A DNA stretch of 64,000 bases from Pezizomycotina sp. ARF18 (taxonomy: Eukaryota > Ascomycota), in assembly GCA_002224055.1 (NCBI GenBank), contig AZLU01000010.1, positions 366,409 to 430,408 of the forward strand, written 5' to 3'. Below, piece by piece: positions 36,701-48,748 of this stretch. The position numbers and the translations under genes were made by a program. Each line of letters starts with the position of its first letter. Positions within the stretch are counted from its first letter, which is position 1. Under the pieces are notes generated by a model that saw only the letters and a program-made list of their open reading frames with translations, was not told the DNA's origin and made no database searches.

Positions 36701-38483
36701 AAAAAAAAAAAAAAAAAAAAGAGAGATAGCTACAAAATCTTTGATCAAGGCTGAGCTGAAATTCTGTGCGTCGGTTTTTCTGTTTCTATCAAGGTTGATA
36801 GCCGTTGCTAATAATATTCTGAAATTTCATTTCCCATGCAGTCCTTCCGCATAACATGTCAACTCTCGTTTTACGCGTCAGATACATGGGTCTCCCCGTG
36901 AATAACAATTAGACTTCAAGTGCCCAAAAGCCCAAGAAAACTGGGGCTTGTATCGTATATTGATCTTTTTACTGACAGATATAATAATTATTCAGCGAAT
37001 CGCAAAATTATACTAGCCGTTTTGAGCTTCGAGGCATTTCTTTAGTATGGTTTTCAGCTTCTGACTCTTGGTAGCTCGTGTTCGGAACTCCGAAGCGAAA
37101 CCAAAAGCCTCGATTGTGGGTCTATATATAATATTTTCCTTCCGATTTTGCCATCTTGTCGAGATAACACAGGCCTCGAGTTGTATAACATCTTGATATA
37201 TTGCAGGGATACATTGTTCGCCCTTGGTCAGCCCTACTGATATTTGTACTCCATCGTTACAAGATTCCAACCGTCGAATTCCTATTGTAAATTTATATAG
37301 TTGCGAGGAATTATCATTCCGTTTCTCAACGAATCACTACTGGAAACATCTTCCTCCGAGTTGAATCTCAAATTGCGGAATTATAGGAGCTCGAGACATG
37401 CTGATAAGGCAGGACCTTGTAAGGAAAGACAAAAAAAAAAAGCTTTTTCATCCCTTACTCCTCCGAAATGCGTTCTAGTCTTATCTCGACAATATATCTC
37501 GAAGCGGACTAGACAGACATTGACATCTTTTTACGAACCACCACCTTATTGCTGATATCGCTTCAGAATGAGTGATCCTAGCCCCGTGAGAGTTGATTAG
37601 AAGTAGGGGAAAGGAACCAAGGATTATTGCTCCGAGACTAAAATTTCTGAACAATTTCAATTATTCTTCCACTGGAACAGCGCCAGGTATATCGAGTGAC
37701 TGGTAACTACTTCATGAAATTATACCAGGAAAAAGGCAGTATCTTGTCAACTCCAATGCAAAAAGAAATACTTCTTGCGTAACAAGAATCAGAAAACAAG
37801 TAATAAATAAGAGATAAAAAAAAAGTATTCTACGTACTAGGTGTTTAAGAATAGCTTATAACCCCCTTCTACCAATTAATCGCTCAGAATATTCGAATTT
37901 GACGTTTAGCAAAAGCCAATAAGTTGGCAATGGTTGCTTGAACACTTTTTTTTTCTTGTCAGTTCCCACCGGCTTTGGGGGCGATCTAATATATCCGTTA
38001 CATCTGCATCTTCAAACGGTCAAGACGAGGTGCAAGAAATATGCAGGTATCTCAAAAGGGAGTAGCTTGGAATAATCGCAGAAATTTCTCGTTATTTCCC
38101 AACCCTCGATGTGCCGGAAACGCAATGACTGGCTTATCGACCCCCATCACACCACGAAAACGAAAATAATATCTTGAAAATAAAAATATCGAAACGATAG
38201 GCGACCAATCCTCATCCTCAGCCCTTCGCCCGAGTGGTGGAGTGCCGAACGCCTCTATATATATCTTTCGCGTCCACCCTCGGGGTAAAGTTTTCATGGA
38301 CTTCCTTCTGTGTGGAAATGTTAGAACGTCGAACCGTCCCCTAGCCTTTTCTACCGACCTATAAACAAAGACGCACTCCCTCTTCTAAGAAGGCTCCTTC
38401 TCGCGACGTTTCTTCTCTCCTCCTTTTTTTTTTTTTTTTTCCTCTTAAGGCTCAATTGACCCTATTCTCCACCGCAATCGACA
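33713..38483. other. Long intergenic stretch
   Basis: About 4.8 kb without a recognised gene. It holds a TTTTTA repeat at 35022-35064 and a region near 35.7-36.4 kb open in more than one + strand frame. A 22-base A run lies near 36699-36720. An 85-codon minus frame at 34701-34958 that starts with ATG was inspected and not called. Confidence 0.45.
35022..35064. repeat. (TTTTTA)n microsatellite
   Basis: About seven imperfect T4-5A units, then TTTTCATTTG. Confidence 0.85.
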
Positions 38484-39298
38484 ATGTATCATCCAATCGA
38501 GCATTTCGTCGACCCTCGACACTCCTCTGCCATTGGCAGACAATGCCGCCGGAGCAGCCAGCATTGCGACTTCTAAGATCGCGTCCTTCCCTTCGCAGCG
38601 CGAAACTACTACTCCCACCACCAGTCTTCTTCGTCAACCGCCTCAATCGACTTCATCGGACCACACTATATCTAAATGGCCTCATGATCTTGGTCTGCGT
38701 CGGATTCTTGTCGTGTGGTCGCTCGATTCATCCCACGGGATGTGGTCAAATACATCGAGCCCGTTAAGCCGGAAGAAAGCCCGTCGAGAATATCTCGTCG
38801 TAGACCCAAAGGCGGACAGACGCCGTACCATTCTGCATCGTACGCGCGCCCGCAGCTCACCATCGAGACATTGCGAGGATGATCGAAATTGAGGATCAGA
38901 AGAGGCAAGAGGTTTCGGATCGAGCTCTAGCCCCTTGGACACCTCTGCGGAGGCACTCGACATGGGCATCGGTGGTGGAGATGTTGGCTTGAACATGTGG
39001 TCGTTGAACCAGAGATGCTGCTATTGGAGCAGATCGACTTCCAGCTGCAGAAGGACGGCTTGCCGCGTTTGCGAACCACAACGAGGAAAAACTTAAGCCA
39101 AAGCCTCAGAGAAGAAGTCCAACGATTCGAATAGGATTCCGATGTTACACCGGCAACTGTTACGGAAATGCTACGGAAAACGCAGAGAATGTTCCGCCGG
39201 TAAACACAAGGCCGCCTTATTCAATGGACAGCGCAAAGAAGATGGACTTCAAGGCGCGTGTGTTACTCAGGATTCGTGTTCATACGTGGGCCATGTGA
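38484..39298 (+). CDS. Probable protein-coding gene, unknown
   Basis: I do not recognise the product. An ATG (MYHPIEHFVDPRHSSAIG) at 38484 follows a CT-rich leader. Coding-like sequence then passes through all three + frames. Blocks are NAAGAASIATSKIASFPS, ARFIPRDVVKYIEPVKPEES, QTPYHSASYARPQLTIETLR, SSSSPLDTSAEALDMGIGGG and VEPEMLLLEQIDFQLQKDGL. The last readable part is near PPYSMDSAKKMDF. GC is higher than in the flanks and the amino acid texture (Pro/Ser-rich linkers, then an acidic/Leu helix) is protein-like. This is the same pattern of one-base frame changes as in the recognised neighbours. Both ends are uncertain and introns were not resolved. Confidence 0.4.
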
Positions 39299-42125
39299 GC
39301 ATTTGCTCCATGGTGTACTGATTTATTCATAAAAAGCGCTTGTGTTACATTTTTGGAGTTTTTGGTTTACTTTTTTTTTTCTAAAGCCCGATATTGTATC
39401 TTCTTGTTCCGATCTGATCTTGGACTGGAGTTCATGTGTCTTCTTCATTTCATTCTCTTCCCTCCTAACATTTCTCCTTCCTTTCCTCAATTTCCTAACT
39501 CTTCTTTCATTCTTTCTTTTGACCTACTTCTTTTTAATAACCAGTCTTCCACTCATTGACGATTCTTCTTCTCATTCATTTTGGAATTCAATTTTTCTTT
39601 TTTGGAACTAAAAGTCGGATAGCTACTCCGGGCCATACACTACGGAGGTAATAACAAATTTTGGAATACAAATATATGATCATCTTGGAATATCATGAAA
39701 TTATACTTTTAATTTTGTATATAATTTTTTTTTAAATATATATATTATATATATATAATATAAACAAATTAAAAATACAGGATATAAATAAATATCTTGA
39801 TATTTAGAGATCTCCAAATAATACAAGAACTTCGAACTATTTTGCTTAACGTCAATTTCGGGTGTTTACGGTGAGAACCTACCGGAAGATTACCGTCAAC
39901 GCTAGCTAAGCGCTGGAAGAGGAAAAAATGATCATCACACAATTATAATTTTTAAGCTACGGAAATGTTTCTTTAACTAGACTTCATTCAATTAACTAAT
40001 AGAGGGGCAATTTTGTAAACAGAGGGGTATAAAAACAACAATGCTTGGGGGATTTCTTTTATATCCCATATCGACGAGCCCCCCGTACCGAAAACGTGCT
40101 ACTAATTTACGAATTAAAGCTCAGGAATGTGGCATGCCTTGCAGCAAACGGCTCTCCATCTCCAAAACGCCGGTCCTCATTGTAAGTTAATCTAGTGGGA
40201 GTTTCATATTATTGTCAAGAATGAAACCGCTTGCACTTCAACATTGCCACAAATATTACAAGAACCCTGGTTATAGATATAAGGAAAAAAATTGATACTT
40301 ACCCATGCTCGATATCAATATTGCTTTGCTGCCTGATTTTCAGTTCTAGAATCTACGCCACAGGGAGCTGTTATCAGTCAACCAATAGTCTCTGATCTTT
40401 GAAAACGTTTAGACTCTCTACTCGCTGTGGTATGAAATAAAGATAGCAGATACCAAAATTAACCGCCTGCGAAGCGACGCTAGGAGCTCCGAAACGACAG
40501 CGTTTTTTCAAGTGAAGGGAAAAAATTTTTTTTAATAGTTAAGAAAATAATTGATACACAGAAAAACAGATATCTATGTTTTGCTATCTTATAGGAGATA
40601 TATTATCTATCAAAGAACTATTTAAGAGTAATAGTAGAGGTAGTAAAAGAAGATGTCTTTTAAAGAGTGGCTGCATGAATGCACGGCCGGATAACGAAGT
40701 TCCTAAGCAGTTGATTGGATATAATTGATGGGATTAGGGAGTGTTACGCGGTTGATAAGGAACATGGAGCTCTGCGGATGGAGAAACGGATATATAGTAT
40801 ATACACTACCCTCTGATAAGGTGAAGAATCGAAGTTTTCTCGCAATAACATCCGATTTATATAGCAAGTTGCTCAACCTCAGACTTTTTTGCAAGGTGAG
40901 ATGAAAATAGTTATCGTATTATTATTGTATTATAAGCCTTTAAAGACATATACGTAGGTGTTGATGAATACGACGCAGAGAATAAGTCTATGGATCCGGA
41001 TTTCCTTACATGATATGACTTCGAAGCTCAAATTGATCTTTTATTTTCAAAAAAATCTCTCGGTTTTTTGAAGAAAGCATCTATTCTATTTAATAAACCC
41101 AGCTTCGGTATTGGCTTTATATTGTTGAATATGAAGATATAAATGTAGCGAGAATGTCAGCGTATACTCTCTTTCCCTCCGTTGCTTGTCCTTGATGTAT
41201 AAAACTTCGATATTTCTGAGGAGGCTCTCTATGATTCCAATCACACACCGTCCAGAAAAGCATCACAAAATTTGGATAATTCTTAGATATCTTCGCCATA
41301 ACATTTGGGTATTTCCCCGAAATACCATAGAACAGCCTCTCTTTCGGTCTTTTTTTTTGGTAAGATATTAAAGTAAATGTTCGGATACGTAATAATATAG
41401 GGATCTCCAAGGGTTATATGCTTTTAAAGTTTAATTAGCAATACTTTACATCGAATTTGAAATGTTCTCTAAGAAAACCTGGAAGCTCTGAGCTGCGATT
41501 AAATGTCTTTTGCAGTCTTTTCTTTCTTCTTCCTTTGCGTTCTGTTCTCTGTTCTCTTTCTCTTTCTTTTTTATAATCCGTTTTCTACCCCTTTACCCCG
41601 TGCGGCATGAAGGTAAATATGCCCTGGAAGCAATAAACCTTACGAAGCGCAAACATCACCATGAGGCGCCTTAGCTACTTACTAATTAATAATTATCTCC
41701 AAGGTAAACATATATAGCGTGAAATAGAACGTAAAAGATATCGCAGCCTCGTCTGAAGCTCTTCTATTTATTTCTATTTGTATAATGTCGGGGCGCTTGC
41801 AGGCCCAACTTCATTGGATATCGCTATTTTGACCAAAGCCCCGCGATTATACCAAACTTACCCGGCTTCTATTCAAACATCATTTGAATACCCAGACGCG
41901 TCTAAAAAAACAAGATAGCCAATACAAAATATTTTTCTCTTTTCGTAGTTAAAAGTCTTCATCTTATTATTGATTCCCGATATTTATCTCTTTTTGAACT
42001 TCCTCCAAGAGAAAAAGTACAGCGTATTGTATTTACTACCCCTATCCTCTCCAATATATATATATATATATATATAATTCAAAACAAAGAAAAACAAAAA
42101 AAAAAATAAAATAAAATAAAAAGCC
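39299..42125. other. A/T-rich intergenic space
   Basis: About 2.8 kb with no recognised gene. T-rich DNA lies at 39360-39610 (probably 3' flank of the preceding gene). Very A/T-rich sequence lies at 39660-39800, and an (AT)n run near 42055-42076 sits shortly before the next start codon. Confidence 0.5.
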
Positions 42126-42818
42126 ATGTACATCCCAAACGCGCCGTTCGTCCTCTTTCAAAACCCAGGCGGAAACATTACCCAGCTTCTGGTCTCCGAA
42201 GGAGTATCTAAGCTCCCGCAGTGGGCCCGCGATAACGGAAAAACTTCGTCCGGTGGCTCTCTCAACCTCGTAAGTTTCGCATGTTCATGAAAGAAAAATT
42301 CTCCTTCCACATATTTTGAACTAAACCATTTTTTATAGACATCTACGCCGTCATAATCGCCTGGGCCATCACCTTTACGTAGTCCTGATCCTCGTCTCGG
42401 TGCTCGGATTCAGTCCCGTGGGTATCGTGGCAGGTACGCATATATCCAAGTAATATCCACTTCGCGAAGCATGCCCTCTTAATAATAACATTCATATAAA
42501 AGGTTCTTCGCAGCATGGTTCCAATCCGTCATGTACGGAGGCTTCACTCCGGCGGCGGCTTGTTCGCGACTCTTACTAGCCTCGGTATGTTGGGACTGCT
42601 TGCGCCTCTTGCCACGATACCCGCGGCTTTTTTGGCGACGTTGGTTGCGTGGATTGTTTGGCGGTGGGGGTCGGTAGGAAGTAAAAGGGGACAACCCTGA
42701 CAGGGATAATGTCTTTTTTAGGAAATTGGGGAGTTTGGTCAAGACTAACTATGAAGCATATCGAGGGAAGAGAAAATGGATGACGTTCGAGAGGGAAGCG
42801 TTTCATTTAGGCAATTGA
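42126..42818 (+). CDS. Interferon-inducible 6-16 (IFI6/ISG12)-like membrane protein
   Basis: The product matches the Ifi-6-16 family of small, glycine/alanine-rich hydrophobic proteins. In animals these sit in mitochondrial or ER membranes and are interferon-induced; the role in fungi is not established. Exon 1 (from 42126) encodes MYIPNAPFVLFQNPGGNITQ and a soluble N-terminal part. Exon 2, after GTAAGT, gives AVIIAWAIT and VLILVSVLGFSPVGIVAG. Exon 3 continues AAWFQSVMYGGFTPAGG, LFATLTSLGMLGLLAPLATI and PAAFLATLVAWIVWRWG, so about three hydrophobic segments. The tail is basic and polar (KLGSLVKTNYEAYRGKRKW, ending AFHLGN). Its diagnostic core is G-S-x-AAW-Q-S followed by G-G-LFA-L-S-G. About three one-base frame changes occur. 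Confidence 0.8.
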
Positions 42819-43278
42819 TTTAAAAAAAAAAAAAAAACCCCTGTTGAAACGATATGTCAATGTAAACCTGCAAATTTTATGTATATTGAGCAATTCGCGA
42901 CCCTATGAAATCCCCTCAATCGATAAGCAGGTGATGTCAGTATTTCATCTCTACTGAAATTTTTATTTTTCTTGAATTTTTTTTTTGTACTCCAAAGACG
43001 AGAAGGAATATTTGACATTCATAGAGAGTCTTGTTTTAAAAATAAACGACGATGGAACGCATGCGAAAAAAAGAAGACAAAGGCCAGGACAAATAGAACA
43101 AACCTAGGAAGCGCAACAAAAAGATATTTAGTTAAAAAAAAGAGACATCGAGAGAAATAAAATTTGTATTATAAAAAGCTAGAACAAATAAAATTTCATT
43201 TGAAAACCCGCCCAAAAGCTTTGAATAAACGCGAAACGGTATCCCTCAGACCCAACCAGCTTCCAAGTTTGAGCACGA
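42819..43278. other. Convergent 3' space, A/T-rich
   Basis: 460 bases between the IFI6-like gene (+) and SEC21 (-). No gene seen. Confidence 0.6.
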
Positions 43279-46200
43279 TCAGGCTACGCTGTTGACGACC
43301 AGCTGACCAATACCAGACTCTTCGCTCCGTACGTAATCTTGACGGTGACACCGCTCTTGCTCGAGTAGGCCATTTTGACCATCGCGACAACCTTGCCGCC
43401 GGCAATCGTCTTGCCGAACAGCTTGAGGACGTGCGTGGAAGTAGACAGCGGAACGTCAGTACTTCCATAGGTTGCAGCGATAGGGTTGACGAGAGGACGG
43501 AGCATGCATCTGTATAAATTGTAAAAGAGATATGTTAGCACGATATATTCTCAATTTAGAATAGAAAAGGCGGAGAGAAAAAAGGAAGGGATAGTTAAAA
43601 GATACGCACCTTCGAGGTTCTTGACAGTTCCTGCGGCAGACCGTAAGTTTCTGTGACTTCCTCGCCGGCGGCGCCAACTTGCTCCCAAACCTGAGACCAG
43701 CTTCCGCAGAAGCGGGGACAACGTAGTCGCCTCCGGTGAGCTCCAGGTCCTCAACCTGGTATTCATCATCGTAACCGTCCTCTTCTGCCTCTCCAGTGGA
43801 CGGGTCGATCTCCTTCGTCGTGAATTTGAGCAAGTTTGTGAAGTCGACGTGGTGTAACCCGCGCCGGCGCCTTCCTCACCTTCGACAGAAACACCCCTGT
43901 GGAAGGAGACGTAGATCGTACCGGGCTGTTCCGAGGTAATCTTGTCGGCGGGGATGATGAAATCTTCCGAGAGAGCGGGGGAATCGCCTTCCTCTTCCTC
44001 TTCGCGCTCGTGGGGAAGAAACCATGGAGACGTTTTCCATAACGATCTCGGGAAGAGTATTCTTGACGTCGAACTGCAGTACGATGTGCTCCTTGAAGAC
44101 GTGCTTGATGGCAGTGACGACGTACTCCATTTCGGTTTCCGTGAGGGCAACGACGGGGCTGCTCTTGAGGAGGTTGCCGTAGGCAGCGATTTCTGGGATG
44201 GCAGACAGCTGGGCGGAGTACTTTTGAGAAGCTGCTGCGGCGTTGACGGCAGCATCGGCAGCAGGGGTGGCCGACGGCTTAGCGCGGTATTAAGCGATGG
44301 CGCCTTGAGAGTCGGAAGATCCGTCGCGGGACGCAACTTCTTCGAGCGGTCCTCTGCGTCGGCTTCCTCTCTGCTGACAACGGGGATGGAGGAGACGTCA
44401 AACGGTGTTGAGTACTTCGACTCATCCGTAACATACATGATGAGCTTGTGCTCGAACACAGGCAACGAGAACATCGATTCTATAGGATTGTGATCGGATT
44501 ATTAGTAAAAAACCCAGTTTTCCAGGAGAAGAAAGCCTATCGTACCGTTTTGAATCAATTTAATTCCGAGATCACTGTCGCCAGTTACTAGTCTGAGGTT
44601 CAGAGCGGCACGATCTCTGACTTCATCATCGGGATCATCTAAGCATCTGGTCAACAGAACCACAACACTCTTCTTGACATCCTCGTCCTTTTGGTTCACG
44701 CCAAACTTGGCTAGAGCCGTGACAGCAGCCGCACGAACGACAGCATTCTCTAAGACCACACGGTTATATATGTACCGGATGTACTTGGTGGGGTTCGAGG
44801 TCTTCGGTCCCTCAGAGCCGAGCAAGTGCAGGACACGGACAGCCAGCTTGGTGAATTCACAATCCTCAATGAACTCACAGAGATGTTGTAAAGCTGCGCA
44901 AAGAAATTTTAGCCACACATATCTTTTGCAATGATTCGTGTTGAAATAGAGACAGATGCATACCTTCTTCTCTGCTCTCAGGAACAAACTTAATAAGATC
45001 GAACATGCTTTCAACTACGCTTCTCTTAAACTCGTAGCCGCCCTCATCCTCAGGATTCCGCTCAAGAAAGTTAACATGCCCGCTTGCTTATTAGGGAACT
45101 TAAGGCATAGTGTTCGGATCGCCTCGACGATGGTGATCTTGAATTCGTCGGTGATATCGGCCATGAATCCGCTGATCTGCTTCATGAGACGGTCGACGCT
45201 CGTCTCGTTACCGGTCTTGAGCAAAGTTGTAATAGCATACGTTGCGATCGACCGATTTGTATTCGAGATGAGAGTCTCAATGTCCATGTTGCAAGGCTGA
45301 ACCGCAGCCGGCTTGAAGGAAGCTATAGAGTGAAGAATGCGAATTGCAGCGAACTTCGTCACTGCACGCGGAGACGTGAGGAAGAGTTGCAAAATGTGAA
45401 TCGCAGGTGCGATCTCCGCCTCAGAAACATCCGGTAGACTACAGATAACCTTCGCAGCTTCGAAGTTCACCATTTCGCTCTTATGTCTAAGCCAACCCTC
45501 GAGCAACGAACCCATCGGTTTCCGCATGTTCGGGTCCTCGACCGCGATCTTGCCAGCAAGGCGCACCAGCAACATTGTCGCCGCAGCGCTCTTGATCGAA
45601 CCCGCATTTTGAGATCCGAACTGCTGAACCATCTTTACGAGAGCCATCCTGTCGTGCGATCTCATCTGGTAGAGCAGCGCTATGGCGTGGTATTGCGTCA
45701 TGGCGCCGGCCGGAGGCCGTATTGAGAACCACCACCGCCCAAGCCCAAGAAACCACCTCCCTTGCTTGACATGACCGCTTCCTGGGTTTCGTTGGCCCAT
45801 CTCCTGACGACCTCCTTCGCAATCGGGAGCAGGTGGTATGATGAGACGAGAGCTGCGGAGGAGACCGACGGGGTCTTGTCGACGATGGCAGTTTTTATTA
45901 ACCGTTCAATAGCTTGGACATTTGTAGCCTACAGAGTAGATATTAGCTATTACGAAGCATTTCCCCAACATTCAAGATATCCTAGAAGATATATTTCAAT
46001 TTGCCAAAAGAGAATATCGGCAAAGGCTATAGGAAATCCATACATCAATGATCCTGCAAAGAGCTCGAATAGCATTGGGCCTATACACGACGTCGCTCCC
46101 TACAGCTGTATCCTTCATGATGGAGCTGGTCACCATGATAACGTCCTGGGCCGTATTGGCGAGCTCCTTTGATAACCAGGTAGACCATCTGCCGCAGCGA

Positions 46201-46570
46201 CGCATCTTTGTGCTGGAAGAGCTTCGTGATGCCGAAGAACAGGGTGGTAGCTTCAGATTCGGGGAAGACCTCGCCGGTGTAGAGAAGGTAAGCGATCTTG
46301 GTGAGCAGTATCCGGCATTTTCGCGGAGATATAGGGACGAGTTGAACAACCGAGCTATAGGTTAGAGAGAGCTGGTTAGCTTGGATAGATATTTTGAGCA
46401 CTTAAAGCTTTATCTGGGCTTGTTCGTCCTTGTTTGCAGCGGATATGCTGGTGTAAAATATTTCGAACAAATTTGCTTCGGCGGTGGCATATACCTTCTT
46501 GGAAGACAGTCGTTCTGTCCACTTTCAAGATCGCCTGGTCCCCATCGTCGTCCTTCTTCATATAGCTCAT
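43279..46570 (-). CDS. SEC21: Coatomer gamma subunit (gamma-COP)
   Basis: Gamma-COP is the large COPI coat subunit for retrograde Golgi-to-ER traffic. The start is [20 protein letters not shown]. The Adaptin-N helical-repeat trunk follows with [124 protein letters not shown] and [21 protein letters not shown] Ser/Pro linker (43.9-44.3 kb) leads to the appendage domain. That domain ends [20 protein letters not shown] and then [11 protein letters not shown] before the stop. Length and order fit the usual 900-residue protein. At least five introns are visible, several with GCTAAC before AG. One-base frame changes occur throughout, though 45.0-45.7 kb is one clean frame. It is divergent from RRP40. 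Confidence 0.95.
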
Positions 46571-47708
46571 GGTTTCGTATAATTCTAGTAAAATAGTTAG
46601 CAATCTATAGCTGGAACTGATTGCCGCAGTCGTTGTTTTTGTTCTTCAAGCTTTGCGTACCTGTTCCCTGCTGCTGGCTTCTGCTACTAACTCGGTCGAA
46701 AGAGGACAGATTATCTGAGGATTTAGACTCGCGACGGGATAGCTTCAGCAATTATAATTCGAAAGCTTAAATTGATTCCTTTCCTCCAAGTTTATAGATA
46801 GGAATTAAGGTATTTATAATATACCGGGGGGGGAGCTGCACAACGAAGCTTCAGAATTGGCGGTATTAATTTCGTCGTGAAGGTCGTGATGTTGAAGGAT
46901 ATATTTTTCTGTCCTCTATATTTAGTTTGCACACCTTATTTCTTTCCCCCTTCTCACTCAAAGTTGGGCCACATAGACAATTTTCACTTTTTTACCTTGC
47001 AGCAGCAGTATTTTGGTGTAAAGTGGCTGAAGAGCTCTGATTGGCTAAATTATAAAGCTGTATTACATAAGCCCACCAAAAAACTTTGCAGCAAAATTTT
47101 CAGCGCAGGAAAACCGCCCACATACAAAAAACTCGTTTTCATCCCACTCTCACATCTACGGAATCATGAACTCATAAACATTACGAACTATTTGTGTACT
47201 ACTAGCATATCTCTCTTTTTCCTTTTCGTTCAATTGCATTTCAAGGTGCTGAGTTTCACGGCGCATTTGTCTTTTTGTTCTGCTTTCTTTTCTTCATTTG
47301 AGTATCTATCTCTTCAATATTCAATCTTTTCTCTTTTCCTTAAACTTCTAAATATCAACAGGTGAGTCGAGTCTACAATGAATATTGAATTTCATCGCAT
47401 TCTGCTTAATCGCTCGTTTAACTTGCCGTTGCATCTTGCTCTTTTTATGATGATAATATATAGCTGGCACCAGTCTGAGAGACTTGTACTCTTTACAATG
47501 CGGACTAGCTTTATCAAAGAAAAAAATTTCAAAATGACCTCTGACAATAAATATTTCAAATAATAATATGCTCTTAATCTGAAGCCTATATAAGCTTAAA
47601 TAAAATGATAACTCTATGCTAACATGTTATTCCATACGCCCTGCTCCTCGTCGAGAAAAGAGTTTTAGGTAAAATATCTCGATAATATATAATAAAATAC
47701 CAACCACC
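46571..47708. promoter_or_regulatory. Divergent promoter region SEC21 / RRP40
   Basis: 1.1 kb between two divergent start codons. The centre (46.9-47.6 kb) has open frames on the + strand that are Phe/Leu-rich and look non-coding. No specific site is claimed. Confidence 0.4.
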
Positions 47709-48748
47709 ATGGCCGCCTCTACATCAACAACCACCACCACCACCGGCACATTCGTCTCCCGGGGACCCTCTCCCCGCATTAACAGCGCTGCTGAAGCAGC
47801 AGGAAGCCGAGGAAGAGACCTCACCTTCCTCGAAATCAAACAAGAAGAAGGCGCTGCGGCTGGGCGCCGGCCTCGCCCTGTCGCCGCACACACCCTCGAA
47901 GCCCGTGCAGCCGTACCGCGCCGGCGAACTGCGCATTAACCCCCGCAGGCCCGCCGCGTACGTCGAGTCTGTACCTCGGAGAGTATGTTACCTTTTTTTC
48001 TTTCTTCTTTCTTTTAGTTGTCTATGAATATCGCCGTTCTCTTCGTTCCCTACTTTTTTTTTTTTTTTTTTTTTTTAAAGTTTCAAATTAAGCATTTTTT
48101 TTTTAAAAAAAAAAAATCCGACTAACGAAAATTTTCCCCAACCCTGCAGTACACCCCCACACCCCCGACCCCGTCCTCGCAACCCTAATCCGTCAAACAG
48201 CAGAAGCCTATGTCGTCCAATTAACATCCTACACACCCCCGCCCAATCCGCTAGCAAACTTCTCCACATCATCCTCCACAAACGCCACCGCACGCAAAAC
48301 GCGTCCTAATCTTTCGACAGGCGCACTACTATACGCCACCGTAACAACAGTCCATAAACACCTAGAATCGCCAGAATTATCCGTCCCCGACGGCGACGAG
48401 TGGGGGGAAGTTAAGGGTGGTTACGTCTTCGATATTTCGCAGCGTATGGTCCGAACACTCCTCGACGCTGACGGGGAAGGGAAAGTATTACTCGATGCTC
48501 TCGGTCATAAAAACGGTTTCGAGATGATACTCGGTCGTAACGGGCGGTGCTGGGTCGACGCGAAGGAGGTGGAGGAGGTATGGAGGGTCACGCGGTGTAT
48601 TAAAGAGTACGACGAGGGGAAGATGTGGGAAGTTTTGGAAGGGAAGGGAGAGGAAGAAGTGAAGGAGGTGGTGGGGATGGTTAGGGGATATTTGGGAAGT
48701 AGTATTTGCCTTATATGTTTAGGTGTAGGAATGGGTGATATGATATAA
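47709..48748 (+). CDS. RRP40: Exosome cap subunit Rrp40-like
   Basis: Rrp40 is an S1/KH RNA-binding cap subunit of the RNA exosome. Exon 1 (47709-47982) starts MAASTSTTTTTTGTFVSRGP. In a second frame it continues KALRLGAGLALSPHTPSKPV and YRAGELRINPRRPAAYVESV. Exon 2 (48150-48748) has the S1-like part HPHTPDPVLATLIRQTAEAY and NATARKTRPNLSTGALLYA. The signature GGYVFDISQRMVRTLL comes next, and the KH-like end is GFEMILGRNGRCWVDAKEV. Exon 2 is one clean frame. The short segment that opens the S1 domain in relatives (around YVP..GD.VIG) is not visible at the junction. It may be in an unrecognised micro-exon or lost by error. The intron holds GACTAAC and a T10-A12 tract. The call is Rrp40 over Rrp4, based on the GGY-F-D-S block. 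Confidence 0.8.
48095..48116. repeat. T10-A12 tract inside an intron
   Basis: Ten T are followed directly by twelve A, in the RRP40 intron. It lies just after a separate 24-base T run. Confidence 0.85.

Noticed and set aside
43942-44493. 183-codon + strand frame opposite SEC21
   Set aside because: Antisense shadow of the gamma-COP linker and trunk.
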